DNA of 64,000 nucleotides, from positions 1,056,001 to 1,120,000 of the forward strand of contig NZ_CP041767.1 in assembly GCF_022026395.1 (NCBI RefSeq). The letters run 5' to 3'. Source of the stretch: Brevibacillus brevis (GTDB lineage: Bacteria; Bacillota; Bacilli; Brevibacillales; Brevibacillaceae). Below are positions 24,333 to 31,636 of this stretch, one piece after another. Position numbers and translations under genes: made by a program. Below the pieces are notes generated by a model. That model worked only from the letters and a program-made list of their open reading frames with translations. It did no database searches and was not told the DNA's origin. The first letter of the stretch is position 1, and the number at the start of each line of letters is the position of its first letter.

Positions 24333-25127
24333 ATGATGCCGTCTTTTTTCATTGCACATGGTGCCCCGTTACTTGCCATAGAAAACAACGCCTATACAGA
24401 AGCACTGAACCAATTGCCTAGCCTGCTTCCACGCAAGCCGCGTGCTATCGTCATATTTTCCGCTCACTGGGAAGCACATGATCAAATGGTGGGAACGATG
24501 GACACCTTCCCGACTATTCACGATTTTGGCGGTTTCCCGCAAGCGTTATACGAAATCGAGTACCCGGCAAAAGGAGAGCGTGAAGTAGCGGATGAGACCA
24601 TCCGACTTCTTCAGGAAGCTGGTATTCCTGTCGCTCTGAACACGACGAGAGGCTTGGACCATGGACACTGGGTTGTTTTGCGCCATATTTATCCGGATGC
24701 AGACATTCCTGTTGTTGCTTTATCAGTTAATCCGAACCTGACTGTAAAGGAGCAATACCAGATCGGCAAAGCACTCAGTCCCCTACGCGAAAAAGACGTT
24801 CTGATCCTCGGCAGTGGCGGAACTGTCCATAATTTTTCCTATATGAACCCGAGAGAGTCCGATGGTGCTACCTTTGAGTGGGCGGAGCAATTCGAAGACT
24901 GGCTGCAAACAACCTTGACTGACTGGAATGTCGAGGATCTCGCCAACTATCGCGAGCTTGCTCCACATGCCGAAAAAGCTGTTCCCGCGTATGGAACCGA
25001 GCATTTTGTTCCGCTTGTGTACGTCATGGGAGCTGCTGACGATGAACGTACAGCGAAGCGCCTGCATATGAGCATCCGCTATGGAAGTCTCAGTCACACC
25101 CTTTGGCAGTTTGGTGATTCGAAATAA
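24333..25127 (+). CDS. DODA-type extradiol ring-cleavage dioxygenase family protein
   Basis: Class III (LigB-type) non-haem metal dioxygenase related to 4,5-DOPA dioxygenase and YgiD. The 264 residues have the metal and catalytic histidines in FIAHGAP, SAHWE, LDHGHWVVL and GTEHFVPLVYVMGAA, in usual order. The length is typical. It starts at ATG 24333 after AGAGGAGAG. Its stop overlaps the start of the ECF41 sigma gene (TAATG), so the two are cotranslated. The natural substrate is not known. Confidence 0.87.
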   Translation: MMPSFFIAHGAPLLAIENNAYTEALNQLPSLLPRKPRAIVIFSAHWEAHDQMVGTMDTFPTIHDFGGFPQALYEIEYPAKGEREVADETIRLLQEAGIPVALNTTRGLDHGHWVVLRHIYPDADIPVVALSVNPNLTVKEQYQIGKALSPLREKDVLILGSGGTVHNFSYMNPRESDGATFEWAEQFEDWLQTTLTDWNVEDLANYRELAPHAEKAVPAYGTEHFVPLVYVMGAADDERTAKRLHMSIRYGSLSHTLWQFGDSK

Positions 25128-26014
25128 TGACCGTGCACATGGAGGATGTTTATCGGGAGTATAAATCATTACTGTTTTCCCTTGCTTACCGGATGACGGG
25201 CTCGGTAACGGAAGCGGAGGACATTGTTCAGGATACATTTCTTGCATTGGCAGGTACCGACATCCAAGACATTCACCATGTGAAAAGCTATCTGTGCAAA
25301 GCTGTGACCAATCGCTGTCTGGACTTATTAAAATCTGCCCGTTGGAAGCGGGAGCAATATGTAGGGGAATGGCTGCCAGAGCCGATGCTGGACGCTTCGG
25401 AAACCAATGATCCCTTGCATACGGTGATTGCCGAAGAAGCAGTCTCATATGGCTTGCTTGTTCTCTTGGAGAATTTACCGTCGACACTACGGGCCGTTTT
25501 TGTGCTCCGAACAGCACTCGGCTACGAATACAGTGAAATTGCCACGATGCTCGAAATGACCGAAGTAAATTGCCGGAAGAAGTTTAGCCTCGCAAGAAAA
25601 AAGCTGGCTGAAGCAGGATATCAGGCGATCATCCCTCAGTCGAATCGGATTTCGAGCCTGGTAGAGCAGCTAATGCAGGCCATCTCCAAGTCAGATGCGA
25701 AGGCATTGATCGGCCTTTTGACAAAAGATGCTGTGTTTGTCAGCGATGGTGGCGGGAAAGTCCGTGCGGCTATTCATCCCGTCTTCTCAGACGAGCGGAT
25801 TACGGCCTTCTGGATGGGGGTATGGCCAAGGTGGGCTTCTCATGCTACCATGCAAATTCGCTCGATCAATGGCCAGGATGGAATCGCTGTCTACTCCGAA
25901 GGTCAGCTGAAAGCGATCATGCAGATCACAATGAATGAAGAAGATCGCATTGAAAGTTTGTACATGATAGTCAATCCAGATAAGCTTGCCCATTTGCAAA
26001 AAGAAAATGGATGA
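25127..26014 (+). CDS. ECF41 sigma factor with SnoaL-like C-terminal domain
   Basis: SigJ/ECF41-type sigma factor that carries its own regulatory domain instead of a separate anti-sigma factor. In 295 residues it has region 2 (SLAYRMTGSVTEAEDIVQDTFLAL), the linker motif WLPEP, region 4 (LRAVFVLRTALGYEYSEIATMLEMTEVNCRKKFSLARKKL), and a SnoaL-like domain (about 172-290) with the group signatures DGGGK and NPDKL. All three group motifs are present, so it should be functional. The AhpD-like gene 73 bp downstream has an ECF41-type promoter, the usual single target. Confidence 0.93.
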   Translation: MTVHMEDVYREYKSLLFSLAYRMTGSVTEAEDIVQDTFLALAGTDIQDIHHVKSYLCKAVTNRCLDLLKSARWKREQYVGEWLPEPMLDASETNDPLHTVIAEEAVSYGLLVLLENLPSTLRAVFVLRTALGYEYSEIATMLEMTEVNCRKKFSLARKKLAEAGYQAIIPQSNRISSLVEQLMQAISKSDAKALIGLLTKDAVFVSDGGGKVRAAIHPVFSDERITAFWMGVWPRWASHATMQIRSINGQDGIAVYSEGQLKAIMQITMNEEDRIESLYMIVNPDKLAHLQKENG

Positions 26015-26016
26015 TT

Positions 26017-26043
26017 CGTCACAAGAACGATACTTCACTCGTC
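26017..26043 (+). promoter_or_regulatory. Predicted ECF41 promoter of the AhpD-like gene
   Basis: CGTCACA (26017-26023), 16 bases, CGTC (26040-26043). This differs in one base from the published ECF41 pattern (TGTCACA with CGTC at about this spacing) and lies between the sigma gene and its expected target. Confidence 0.75.
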
Positions 26044-26086
26044 TTTGAGGTTGAAAGCAAATTCGAGTGGAGAGGAAAGATGAATC

Positions 26087-26533
26087 ATGCAAGCTAGAAT
26101 CAATCATCGTACAGTGAATCCCGAAGCGTATCAAACCATGCTCAAGCTGGAAAAATTCGTGAATGAAAGCGGCTTGGACAAAAAACTGATTGAGATGATC
26201 AAAATTCGTGCTTCCCAAATCAATGGCTGCGCCTTTTGCATGGATATGCATACGCAAGATGCGCGCAAGCTCGGTGAGACAGAGCAACGAATTTATTTGC
26301 TCAGTGTATGGAGAGAATCAGCGGTTTACACAGAGGCAGAGCGGGCCGTCCTTGCTTTGACAGAAGCTGTCACGGTCATTACAGCTAACGGTGTTTCAGA
26401 AGAGCTCTACCAGCAGGTTCGCGAGCATTTTGACGAGAACCAGTACGTTGCCTTGATTATGGCGATCAATACGATCAACAGCTGGAACCGAATCGCGATT
26501 TCGACAGGAATGAGTGCTCCATATAATAAGTAA
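26087..26533 (+). CDS. AhpD-like carboxymuconolactone decarboxylase family protein
   Basis: Alkylhydroperoxidase-like protein, probably reducing peroxides through its CxxC. The 148 residues show the family core IKIRASQINGCAFCMDMHTQDARKLGE, with the two active cysteines and the following His, and WRESAVYTEAERAVLALTEAVT. ATG 26087 follows GAGAGGAAAG. This family is the commonest partner of ECF41 sigma factors, and the promoter upstream fits that. It is followed by a strong terminator. Confidence 0.92.
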   Translation: MQARINHRTVNPEAYQTMLKLEKFVNESGLDKKLIEMIKIRASQINGCAFCMDMHTQDARKLGETEQRIYLLSVWRESAVYTEAERAVLALTEAVTVITANGVSEELYQQVREHFDENQYVALIMAINTINSWNRIAISTGMSAPYNK

Positions 26534-26546
26534 AGATCAGTCAAGC

Positions 26547-26585
26547 AAAAGACACGCCTCTTATAAAAGGAGCGTGTCTTTTTTC
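26547..26585 (+). terminator. Bidirectional terminator
   Basis: AAAGACACGC/GCGTGTCTTT stem with an inner CTT/AAG pair and a T run, placed between the AhpD-like gene and the convergent flavoprotein gene. Confidence 0.8.
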
Positions 26586-26588
26586 GGG

Positions 26589-27134
26589 CTATACATCCAT
26601 TCCGATTTTTCTGCCCGGATAGAACTGTTTCTCTTCGGAAAGGGGATTACCTTTGGCAGTTAGCGCGGTAGGCGTAATCCGGAAGATGGCGGTTGTACTG
26701 CCCATCGAAGAACGATACTTGATGACATGCTGCAAAGGCAACGGTTCTGAATAATAGCCGGGTACGTACTTGTCGATCATGGATTGCATCGCATCGCGCA
26801 TCTCTTCAGGTTCGGAAACACGCTCAATGGTCCCAGCGATAAACACACTCATGTAAGCCGTATCGATATGGGCAGGCACAGGCGAGGCGATTGTGCCGTA
26901 CTCCTCGCAAACACTGAAACATACGCGGTTGTTGCCATTGATCATTTCGATCTTTCTGCCAGAATCCGCGCCGTGAAAATAAATACAGCCATTCCACCAA
27001 GCAAAATTCAAAGGCAGGATGTACGGCTCGATTTCATTGGACAAGCCGAGATGGCCGACCTTTGCCACTTGCAAAAACTGGTCAATTTGCTCCTGATCAG
27101 TGATGGTACGCTTGGAATAACGAATTGGTATCAT
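26589..27134 (-). CDS. Pyridoxamine 5'-phosphate oxidase-like flavin-binding protein
   Basis: FMN-binding split-barrel protein, the group that includes NimA-like nitroimidazole reductases. The 181 residues include RTITDQEQIDQFLQ, VGHLGLSNEIEPYILPLNFAWWNGCIYFHGADSGRKIEMI and NNRVCFSV, the usual signature of this heme/flavin split-barrel set. ATG 27134 is used. It is monocistronic, converging on the AhpD-like gene. The reaction is not known. Confidence 0.82.
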   Translation of the reverse strand: MIPIRYSKRTITDQEQIDQFLQVAKVGHLGLSNEIEPYILPLNFAWWNGCIYFHGADSGRKIEMINGNNRVCFSVCEEYGTIASPVPAHIDTAYMSVFIAGTIERVSEPEEMRDAMQSMIDKYVPGYYSEPLPLQHVIKYRSSMGSTTAIFRITPTALTAKGNPLSEEKQFYPGRKIGMDV

Positions 27135-27275
27135 GTCGAGTCCCCCAGTCTGTCGTTGTTATTTTGATCGTAATGGGTATTTGACTAGGAGAACAGGTGC
27201 AATTTTGGTGAAAATGAGCGGGTCAGATGACAAAAAATAACCGCCCTCTACTGACAGGGGCGGCAGTCTCGTCGA

Positions 27276-28265
27276 TTACGAGCGTTTTGAATCCAATTTT
27301 TTGGTAAGCTGTTCTTCTCCGCGGTGGATCCAACCGACGAAGGAATCACGGATGGTCAGGTCAAAGTTGAGGTAGACCACGGCGACGAACATGTAGTGAC
27401 TTTTCCCTTGAAAACGCGAGCGGTAGCGTAGATCAATCCATTTGACCTCGTAGCCAAAGGAGCGCTCCTTTGTTTCTACGTGCACATGATGGGTAAAAGC
27501 AAGAAAGGACTGGACTTTGTAACTTTTCTTGGCTGCCGCAATCCGCTCATTTTCCGGTTTGATGGAGAAGGTGTCCAAGATGACGACGTCTCCCGAAATG
27601 ACTTCACCTACATACCAATGCTGGTCTGTCTTGGCGACGAAGGTCCAATACGTCCAGGAAAGAGTAGGAATGATGGTGAAAGTACCAGCTTTGCCGATTC
27701 GCTGACGAACCAGCTCGGTCGTTCGTCTTTGCACCTGACAACGCCAGTAGTAGTACCCGGCAATGATCACGTATATCCATAAAAAGACGTGTCCAGGATG
27801 CGCACCTGCTGCCCATAGCATAAAGCCGACGAGATGAGCAGCGAAAATGAACGGATCGAAAATGAAAATGGCGTTGAGCGCCACCCATTTGTCGCGAAAC
27901 GGGTACAGGCCCTTTGTGCCATAGGAATTGAACAAATCAACGAATACGTGTAAACAGACGGCCAGGAATATCCAGCCGAGCAAATGCAGCCAATGGTGCT
28001 GTGGCATTATGGCCTGGATGAGAACGAAAATGGCTCCAGTCCAGAGAAATAAAGCGGGAACCGAGTGAGAAACGCCTCGGTGGTTGCGAATGTAGGCAGC
28101 GGTACCACGAAGGCGGACTAAGCCATCCAAATCAGGTGCCTGCGAGCCAATGACCGTTCCAATCATGACGGCCATTGCAAGTGACGGAGTAGAAGCTACG
28201 ACAGGATCAAGATAGGCGAGCCCGGCCAATCCAAAGCCCATGGCAAAATGTGTGGCTGTATCCAT
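27276..28265 (-). CDS. yfhP: YfhP-like membrane-bound metal-dependent hydrolase family protein
   Basis: Multi-pass membrane protein of the YdjM/LexA-binding-inner-membrane hydrolase family. The first half (about residues 1-190) has five or six membrane segments with conserved polar residues in THFAMGFGLAGLA, SQAPDLDGLVRL, RNHRGVSHSVPAL and LHVFVDLFNSYGTKGLYPF, the likely metal-binding set. The second half is soluble. ATG 28265 (MDTATHF) is chosen over a GTG ten codons earlier because the upstream codons are the AGGGAGGA ribosome site itself. In B. subtilis yfhP also lies next to mutY. Function is not established; the B. subtilis gene has been linked to regulation of a neighbouring locus. Confidence 0.82.
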   Translation of the reverse strand: MDTATHFAMGFGLAGLAYLDPVVASTPSLAMAVMIGTVIGSQAPDLDGLVRLRGTAAYIRNHRGVSHSVPALFLWTGAIFVLIQAIMPQHHWLHLLGWIFLAVCLHVFVDLFNSYGTKGLYPFRDKWVALNAIFIFDPFIFAAHLVGFMLWAAGAHPGHVFLWIYVIIAGYYYWRCQVQRRTTELVRQRIGKAGTFTIIPTLSWTYWTFVAKTDQHWYVGEVISGDVVILDTFSIKPENERIAAAKKSYKVQSFLAFTHHVHVETKERSFGYEVKWIDLRYRSRFQGKSHYMFVAVVYLNFDLTIRDSFVGWIHRGEEQLTKKLDSKRS

Positions 28266-28360
28266 GGAATCGTTGTCTTCCTCCCTTCCTTCCACTTTTA
28301 TTGTTTATTATAGCGTTTGCCTAAGGTTAATTCCCGCCCGTTCTGAAAATATTTGTGTGC

Positions 28361-28389
28361 TTGTTCGCACGGGGTGGGAAGGGTATGAT
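28361..28389 (+). promoter_or_regulatory. SigA promoter of the mutY operon
   Basis: TTGTTC (28361-28366), 17 bases, TATGAT (28384-28389), 36 bp before the 96-residue protein gene and divergent from yfhP. Confidence 0.65.
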
Positions 28390-28424
28390 GAAAGCGTTGA
28401 ATCGGTAAAGGAGGAACATGTCGC

Positions 28425-28715
28425 ATGCTAACGGTTTTCATTGAATATAAGCTGGATACTGAAAAACGAAGTCACGCTCTGAGATTGCTCACCAAGATGG
28501 CTGAGCGAATGGAAGCGATGGGTGCACGTCAGTATCGCTCAATGGAGGGCTTGGATCAGCCCGGTCTGTTTGTCGAAACGTTTGAGGTCGAGACTGTTCA
28601 CGTATACGAAGAAATCAAGGCAAACCGATTGGCAGACCAAGACTTTTGCGACTGTATTTCCGGCGGAGCTGCGAAACTGCATGTGTGGGCGTTTCGTCCC
28701 GCGGAACTGGGTTGA
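28425..28715 (+). CDS. Conserved small protein upstream of mutY (ABM-like fold?)
   Basis: A 96-residue cytoplasmic protein of unknown function. The pattern of strands and helices (MLTVFIEYKLD, a helix RLLTKMAERMEAMGA, QPGLFVETFEV, HVYEEIKANRL) resembles dimeric alpha/beta-barrel proteins such as antibiotic-biosynthesis monooxygenases. ATG 28425 follows AAAGGAGG. It precedes mutY by 21 bases and shares its promoter. A link to DNA repair is only positional. Confidence 0.7.
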   Translation: MLTVFIEYKLDTEKRSHALRLLTKMAERMEAMGARQYRSMEGLDQPGLFVETFEVETVHVYEEIKANRLADQDFCDCISGGAAKLHVWAFRPAELG

Positions 28716-28736
28716 AAAGGAGTAGAAGAAAAGGAA

Positions 28737-29843
28737 ATGGCAAGAAAAAAAGAAAGCTTGAAATATACACTTCCTGAACAATTTCATGTGTTTGGCTTTG
28801 CACAGGATTTGCTGGCCTGGTACGACTCACAAAAGCGGGATTTGCCTTGGCGGATCAACAAAGACCCCTATCGCATCTGGGTATCGGAGATCATGCTTCA
28901 GCAAACACGCGTAGAGACCGTTAAACCTTATTATGCGAATTTCATGGAGAAATTTCCGACGGTGAGTGATTTAGCGAAAGCGCCCGAGGATGATGTCTTA
29001 AAAGCGTGGGAAGGACTCGGTTATTACTCCCGCGCGCGCAATCTTCAAGCCGCAGCCCGCGAGGTAACGGTTCGCTATGGAGGAGTTGTGCCGGATACAC
29101 CAGAAGAGATCGCTACACTAAAAGGTGTCGGGCCGTATACAGCAGGTGCCATTCTTAGCATTGCCTATGAAAAGGCGGAGCCGGCTGTGGATGGAAATGT
29201 TATGCGTGTTTTTTCACGCCTGCTGTATTTAACCGATGACATTGCCAAGCCTGCCACAAGAATCAAAATCGAGCATCTCGTACGCCAGGTCATTCCAGAG
29301 GGAAGAGCGGGAGATTTTAATCAGGCTTTAATGGAGCTGGGAGCGATGGTTTGTGTGCCGCGCACTCCGCAATGCTTGACCTGTCCGGTGTTTGACTACT
29401 GTATGGCGCGTCAGGAGGGAGTGGCAGAAGAGCTGCCGGTCAAAGGCAAAGCCAAACCTCCACGTCCTGTTGATCTGCAAGTAGGCATTATCGTTCGCGA
29501 CGGCAAAGTCTTGATGAACAAGCGTCCCGATCAGGGGCTTCTCGCTGGCATGTGGGAATTCCCTACTGTTGAAACTGAACAGGAAAGTGATGCTGCCAAG
29601 CAGGAGGCACTTGCAGTTGGTTTGCGTGAACGATTCGGAATCGATGTAGAAGTCATGCAGCCGCTGGGTACGGTTCAGCACATCTTCTCCCATTTGCAGT
29701 GGAACATGCAAGTATGGTCCTGTGACTGGATCGAAGGGGAAGAGCTCTCCGCTCATGCAAGATACGTAGCTTGGGAGGAATTAGATGCTTACACCATCCC
29801 GATGGCGCATCAAAAAATTCGCGAACTATTGGGACAAAAATAA
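28737..29843 (+). CDS. mutY: A/G-specific adenine glycosylase
   Basis: Removes adenine mispaired with 8-oxoguanine in base-excision repair. The 368 residues contain the helix-hairpin-helix LKGVGPYTAGAIL, the catalytic Asp in AVDGNVMRV, the catalytic Glu region WVSEIMLQQTRVETV, a 4Fe-4S cluster loop (C-x6-C-x2-C-x5-C in CVPRTPQCLTCPVFDYC), and a C-terminal NUDIX-like domain (about 245-365) that recognises 8-oxoG. ATG 28737 follows AAAAGGAA. Its position beside yfhP matches B. subtilis. Confidence 0.96.
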   Translation: MARKKESLKYTLPEQFHVFGFAQDLLAWYDSQKRDLPWRINKDPYRIWVSEIMLQQTRVETVKPYYANFMEKFPTVSDLAKAPEDDVLKAWEGLGYYSRARNLQAAAREVTVRYGGVVPDTPEEIATLKGVGPYTAGAILSIAYEKAEPAVDGNVMRVFSRLLYLTDDIAKPATRIKIEHLVRQVIPEGRAGDFNQALMELGAMVCVPRTPQCLTCPVFDYCMARQEGVAEELPVKGKAKPPRPVDLQVGIIVRDGKVLMNKRPDQGLLAGMWEFPTVETEQESDAAKQEALAVGLRERFGIDVEVMQPLGTVQHIFSHLQWNMQVWSCDWIEGEELSAHARYVAWEELDAYTIPMAHQKIRELLGQK

Positions 29844-29853
29844 CAAGTAGGCA

Positions 29854-29887
29854 AAGCTGTCGGGCATTTCTCGGCAGCTTTTTTTAT
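29854..29887 (+). terminator. Terminator of mutY
   Basis: Stem AAGCTGTCG/CGGCAGCTT (one G-T pair) and a seven-T run. Confidence 0.8.
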
Positions 29888-30585
29888 TTTATCAGTCCGA
29901 TATAACGCAAGCCGTGAGATATCCCGCCATCATCGACGTGTCGCGTTACGTAATTGGCATACGGCAATAAAGCTTTATGCGCATTGCCCATCGCGATCCC
30001 CATCCCGACATAAGAGAGCATTTCTTTGTCATTCAGACCGTCTCCAAAAGCAACTGCCTTGCTTGGCGCAAGCCCGATATGCGAGAGGAGCGCTTCAATA
30101 CCAAGCGCTTTGGAACCGCCTTTCGCAAAAACATCTATACAATACTCATGCCAGCGTATAAACGAGAGAGCGGGAATCTCTTCTCTGTACCGCTGTTCAT
30201 GCGCATCTGGCGTAAACAACAGCGCCTGATAAATATTTTCAGAATAGGCGAAGTCCGCATTGTGATCGGGGGAATCAAGCTTCAATTGCTGAAAGGTCCA
30301 ATCCAAATAAGGATGCTGCTGATGGGTAGAAAAGCCCGCCGTACTGCCTTGAAACACGATGGGATGGTCGTGCTGGGCCGCGATCTGTTGCAATTGATCG
30401 AGTGTTTTTGGCGGGATGGGGCGATCATAAATGGTTTTTCCTTGATAGACGACATATGCGCCATTGCAACTGACATACGAGTCGATGCCGCACTGCTGGG
30501 CAAGCTTGTCAAAATAATAATGAGCTCTGCCTGTTGCTAAGACGACCTCGATCTTGTTTCTTTGCAGCTCTTGAATGGCCTAAAG
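29884..30585 (-). pseudogene. HAD-superfamily (Cof type) phosphatase lacking its N-terminus
   Basis: On the minus strand the frame is open from about 30580 and reads as a Cof-type phosphatase from AIQELQRNKIEVVLATGRAHY (motif II region), through SCNGAYVVYQGK, to the motif III/IV region GGSKALGIEALLSH and VAFGDGLNDKEMLSYVGMGIAMGNA. The first 25 or so residues, including the catalytic DxDGT motif, are missing. Upstream lies TAG and unrelated sequence with a terminator, and no in-frame ATG precedes the recognisable part. A late TTG at 30393 could only give a piece without the nucleophile. A 5' deletion is the simplest reading. Confidence 0.8.
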
Positions 30586-30610
30586 CTTCGAGAGAGGGGG
30601 AGAGGAGTGG

Positions 30611-30646
30611 AAAATAAAAAGATCATGCCCCCGCAGACATGATCTT
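30611..30646 (-). terminator. Terminator of the short-gene cluster
   Basis: Minus-strand stem AAGATCATG/CATGATCTT with a 10-nt loop, followed by TTTTTATTTT. Confidence 0.85.
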
Positions 30647-30660
30647 GGTAAAACCGTTTT

Positions 30661-30819
30661 TTATCGAATCAAAAACTCTGGAAATTGTGTCACGATCTGA
30701 TGCTTTTGTTCTTCCATGCGTTTCAGCGCTTGCTGTTGCATGTATTTTGCTTCAATTTGCTTCGGTGTCAATTTTCGTTTCTCAATAATGATCGTGAAGA
30801 AAATCATTGGAATGTACAT
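30661..30819 (-). CDS. YrzI-like small protein 1
   Basis: A 52-residue protein with a short hydrophobic start MYIPMIFFTIIIEKRKLTP and a Lys/Glu/Gln-rich helix, the layout of the YrzI family of tandem small Bacillus proteins (hydrophobic N-terminus, then TIxIxKR). ATG 30819 follows GGGAGGG by 8 bases and a terminator lies 15 bp past the stop, both strong signs of a real gene. A second similar protein is encoded at 30957-31109. Family assignment is by recalled pattern. Confidence 0.7.
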   Translation of the reverse strand: MYIPMIFFTIIIEKRKLTPKQIEAKYMQQQALKRMEEQKHQIVTQFPEFLIR

Positions 30820-30854
30820 GAGTGTATCCCTCCCATCCCGTTAGTTTGGTGCAG

Positions 30855-30920
30855 TCAGCTACCATCTATCGCTTTGACTCCTGTAAACCTCATCATCTGA
30901 CGCCGTTGTTTGTTTTTCAT
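30855..30920 (-). CDS. Very short ORF (21 codons) between the YrzI-like genes
   Basis: ATG 30920 follows GGGAGGG by 8 bases. The peptide begins MKNKQRRQMMRFTG and is basic. It lies between two YrzI-like genes in the same orientation. In B. subtilis the yrzI operon also carries very short ORFs, one of which is where the ribosome-associated nuclease Rae1 cuts. Whether this peptide has that role is inference. Confidence 0.5.
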   Translation of the reverse strand: MKNKQRRQMMRFTGVKAIDGS

Positions 30921-30956
30921 ACCAAAATCCCTCCCGTAGTCAAGTAGTGGTGTCCA

Positions 30957-31109
30957 TTAAATGCGGCTTACAAATTGTGCAGCTTCAAAAGCATGTTCTT
31001 CGGCGCGTTCTTCGAGATAGCGACAGCGAGCAGATTCCGTGAAAAGTTTCTCTGCTTGTTCCTTGTTGCGTTCAATCTTGACCGTGAAAAGCAAAAAGTT
31101 CAGTACCAT
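30957..31109 (-). CDS. YrzI-like small protein 2
   Basis: A 50-residue protein starting MVLNFLLFTVKIERNKEQAEK, then a charged helix with RCRYLEERAEEH and a hydrophobic end. It resembles the protein at 30661-30819 in layout and in the F-x-x-F-T-x-x-I-E-K/R core. ATG 31109 follows AAAGGGGGTGAT. It is the first of three short genes that end at the terminator at 30611-30646. Confidence 0.7.
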   Translation of the reverse strand: MVLNFLLFTVKIERNKEQAEKLFTESARCRYLEERAEEHAFEAAQFVSRI

Positions 31110-31151
31110 TACCAATCACCCCCTTTCAAGGTGGAAAATGTTAATTGTCGA

Positions 31152-31187
31152 GAAAGAAAAAGACCACGGGCGAAAGCCTGCGGTCTT
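31152..31187 (-). terminator. Terminator hairpin between short genes (distal)
   Basis: Minus-strand AAGACC...GGTCTT stem closed over GCAGGC/GCCCGT, followed by TTTTTCTTTC. It separates the 33-residue ORF from the YrzI-like genes. Confidence 0.7.
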
Positions 31188-31223
31188 CTGGCAACAAAAA
31201 CGGACATGCCGCTTTGAAGCACA

Positions 31224-31255
31224 TAGAAAGACCACAAGCAACAACGCCTGTGGTC
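31224..31255 (-). terminator. Terminator-like hairpin between short genes (proximal)
   Basis: Minus-strand GACCACAGGC/GCTTGTGGTC stem, then TTTCTATG. The sequence is similar to the neighbouring hairpin 70 bp on. Confidence 0.55.
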
Positions 31256-31293
31256 GGTAATAGACGAAATGGAAACGTTGAAGAGTACGAATA

Positions 31294-31395
31294 CTACTGG
31301 AATTCGTCGACCCAGGAGGCGCTGCTATATTTAGTTGGAACATCCACAAGACGATCAAAAAGAGCTGAATTTAGATTCATTGCTATCATCATCAT
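31294..31395 (-). CDS. Short ORF (33 codons), unknown
   Basis: ATG 31395 follows AAAGGAGG by 8 bases, and a promoter with 17-bp spacing lies about 50 bp upstream. The peptide begins MMMIAMNLNSALFDRLVDV and ends WVDEFQ. It has no clear membrane helix. Two hairpins follow it. I do not recognise it. Confidence 0.55.
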   Translation of the reverse strand: MMMIAMNLNSALFDRLVDVPTKYSSASWVDEFQ

Positions 31396-31444
31396 GGTGC
31401 TGCCTCCTTTCTTTCCGTAGTAGTAGTGTGTGGAACGTACTCTT

Positions 31445-31473
31445 AGAATATGGCATTTTTTTCTTGTTGTAAA
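31445..31473 (-). promoter_or_regulatory. SigA promoter of the short-gene cluster
   Basis: Minus strand: TTTACA (31473-31468), 17 bases, TATTCT (31450-31445). The remaining 31474-31636 is very AT-rich and holds a 15-bp palindrome TATATTC-T-GAATATA (31503-31517) and a TATAAT at 31514, probably for the chemoreceptor gene. Confidence 0.65.
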
Positions 31474-31636
31474 GCGATTTTTTACCTATTTATAGAAGAA
31501 AGTATATTCTGAATATAATAAAAAATAATAAATAATAAACAAATGTGTAGTCCGGTGAGCAAAGGAAGGTTTACAATGAGACATATAACGGGTAACAATA
31601 TAGGACAATCAACACGCAGAAAGGTGATGCTAGCGA

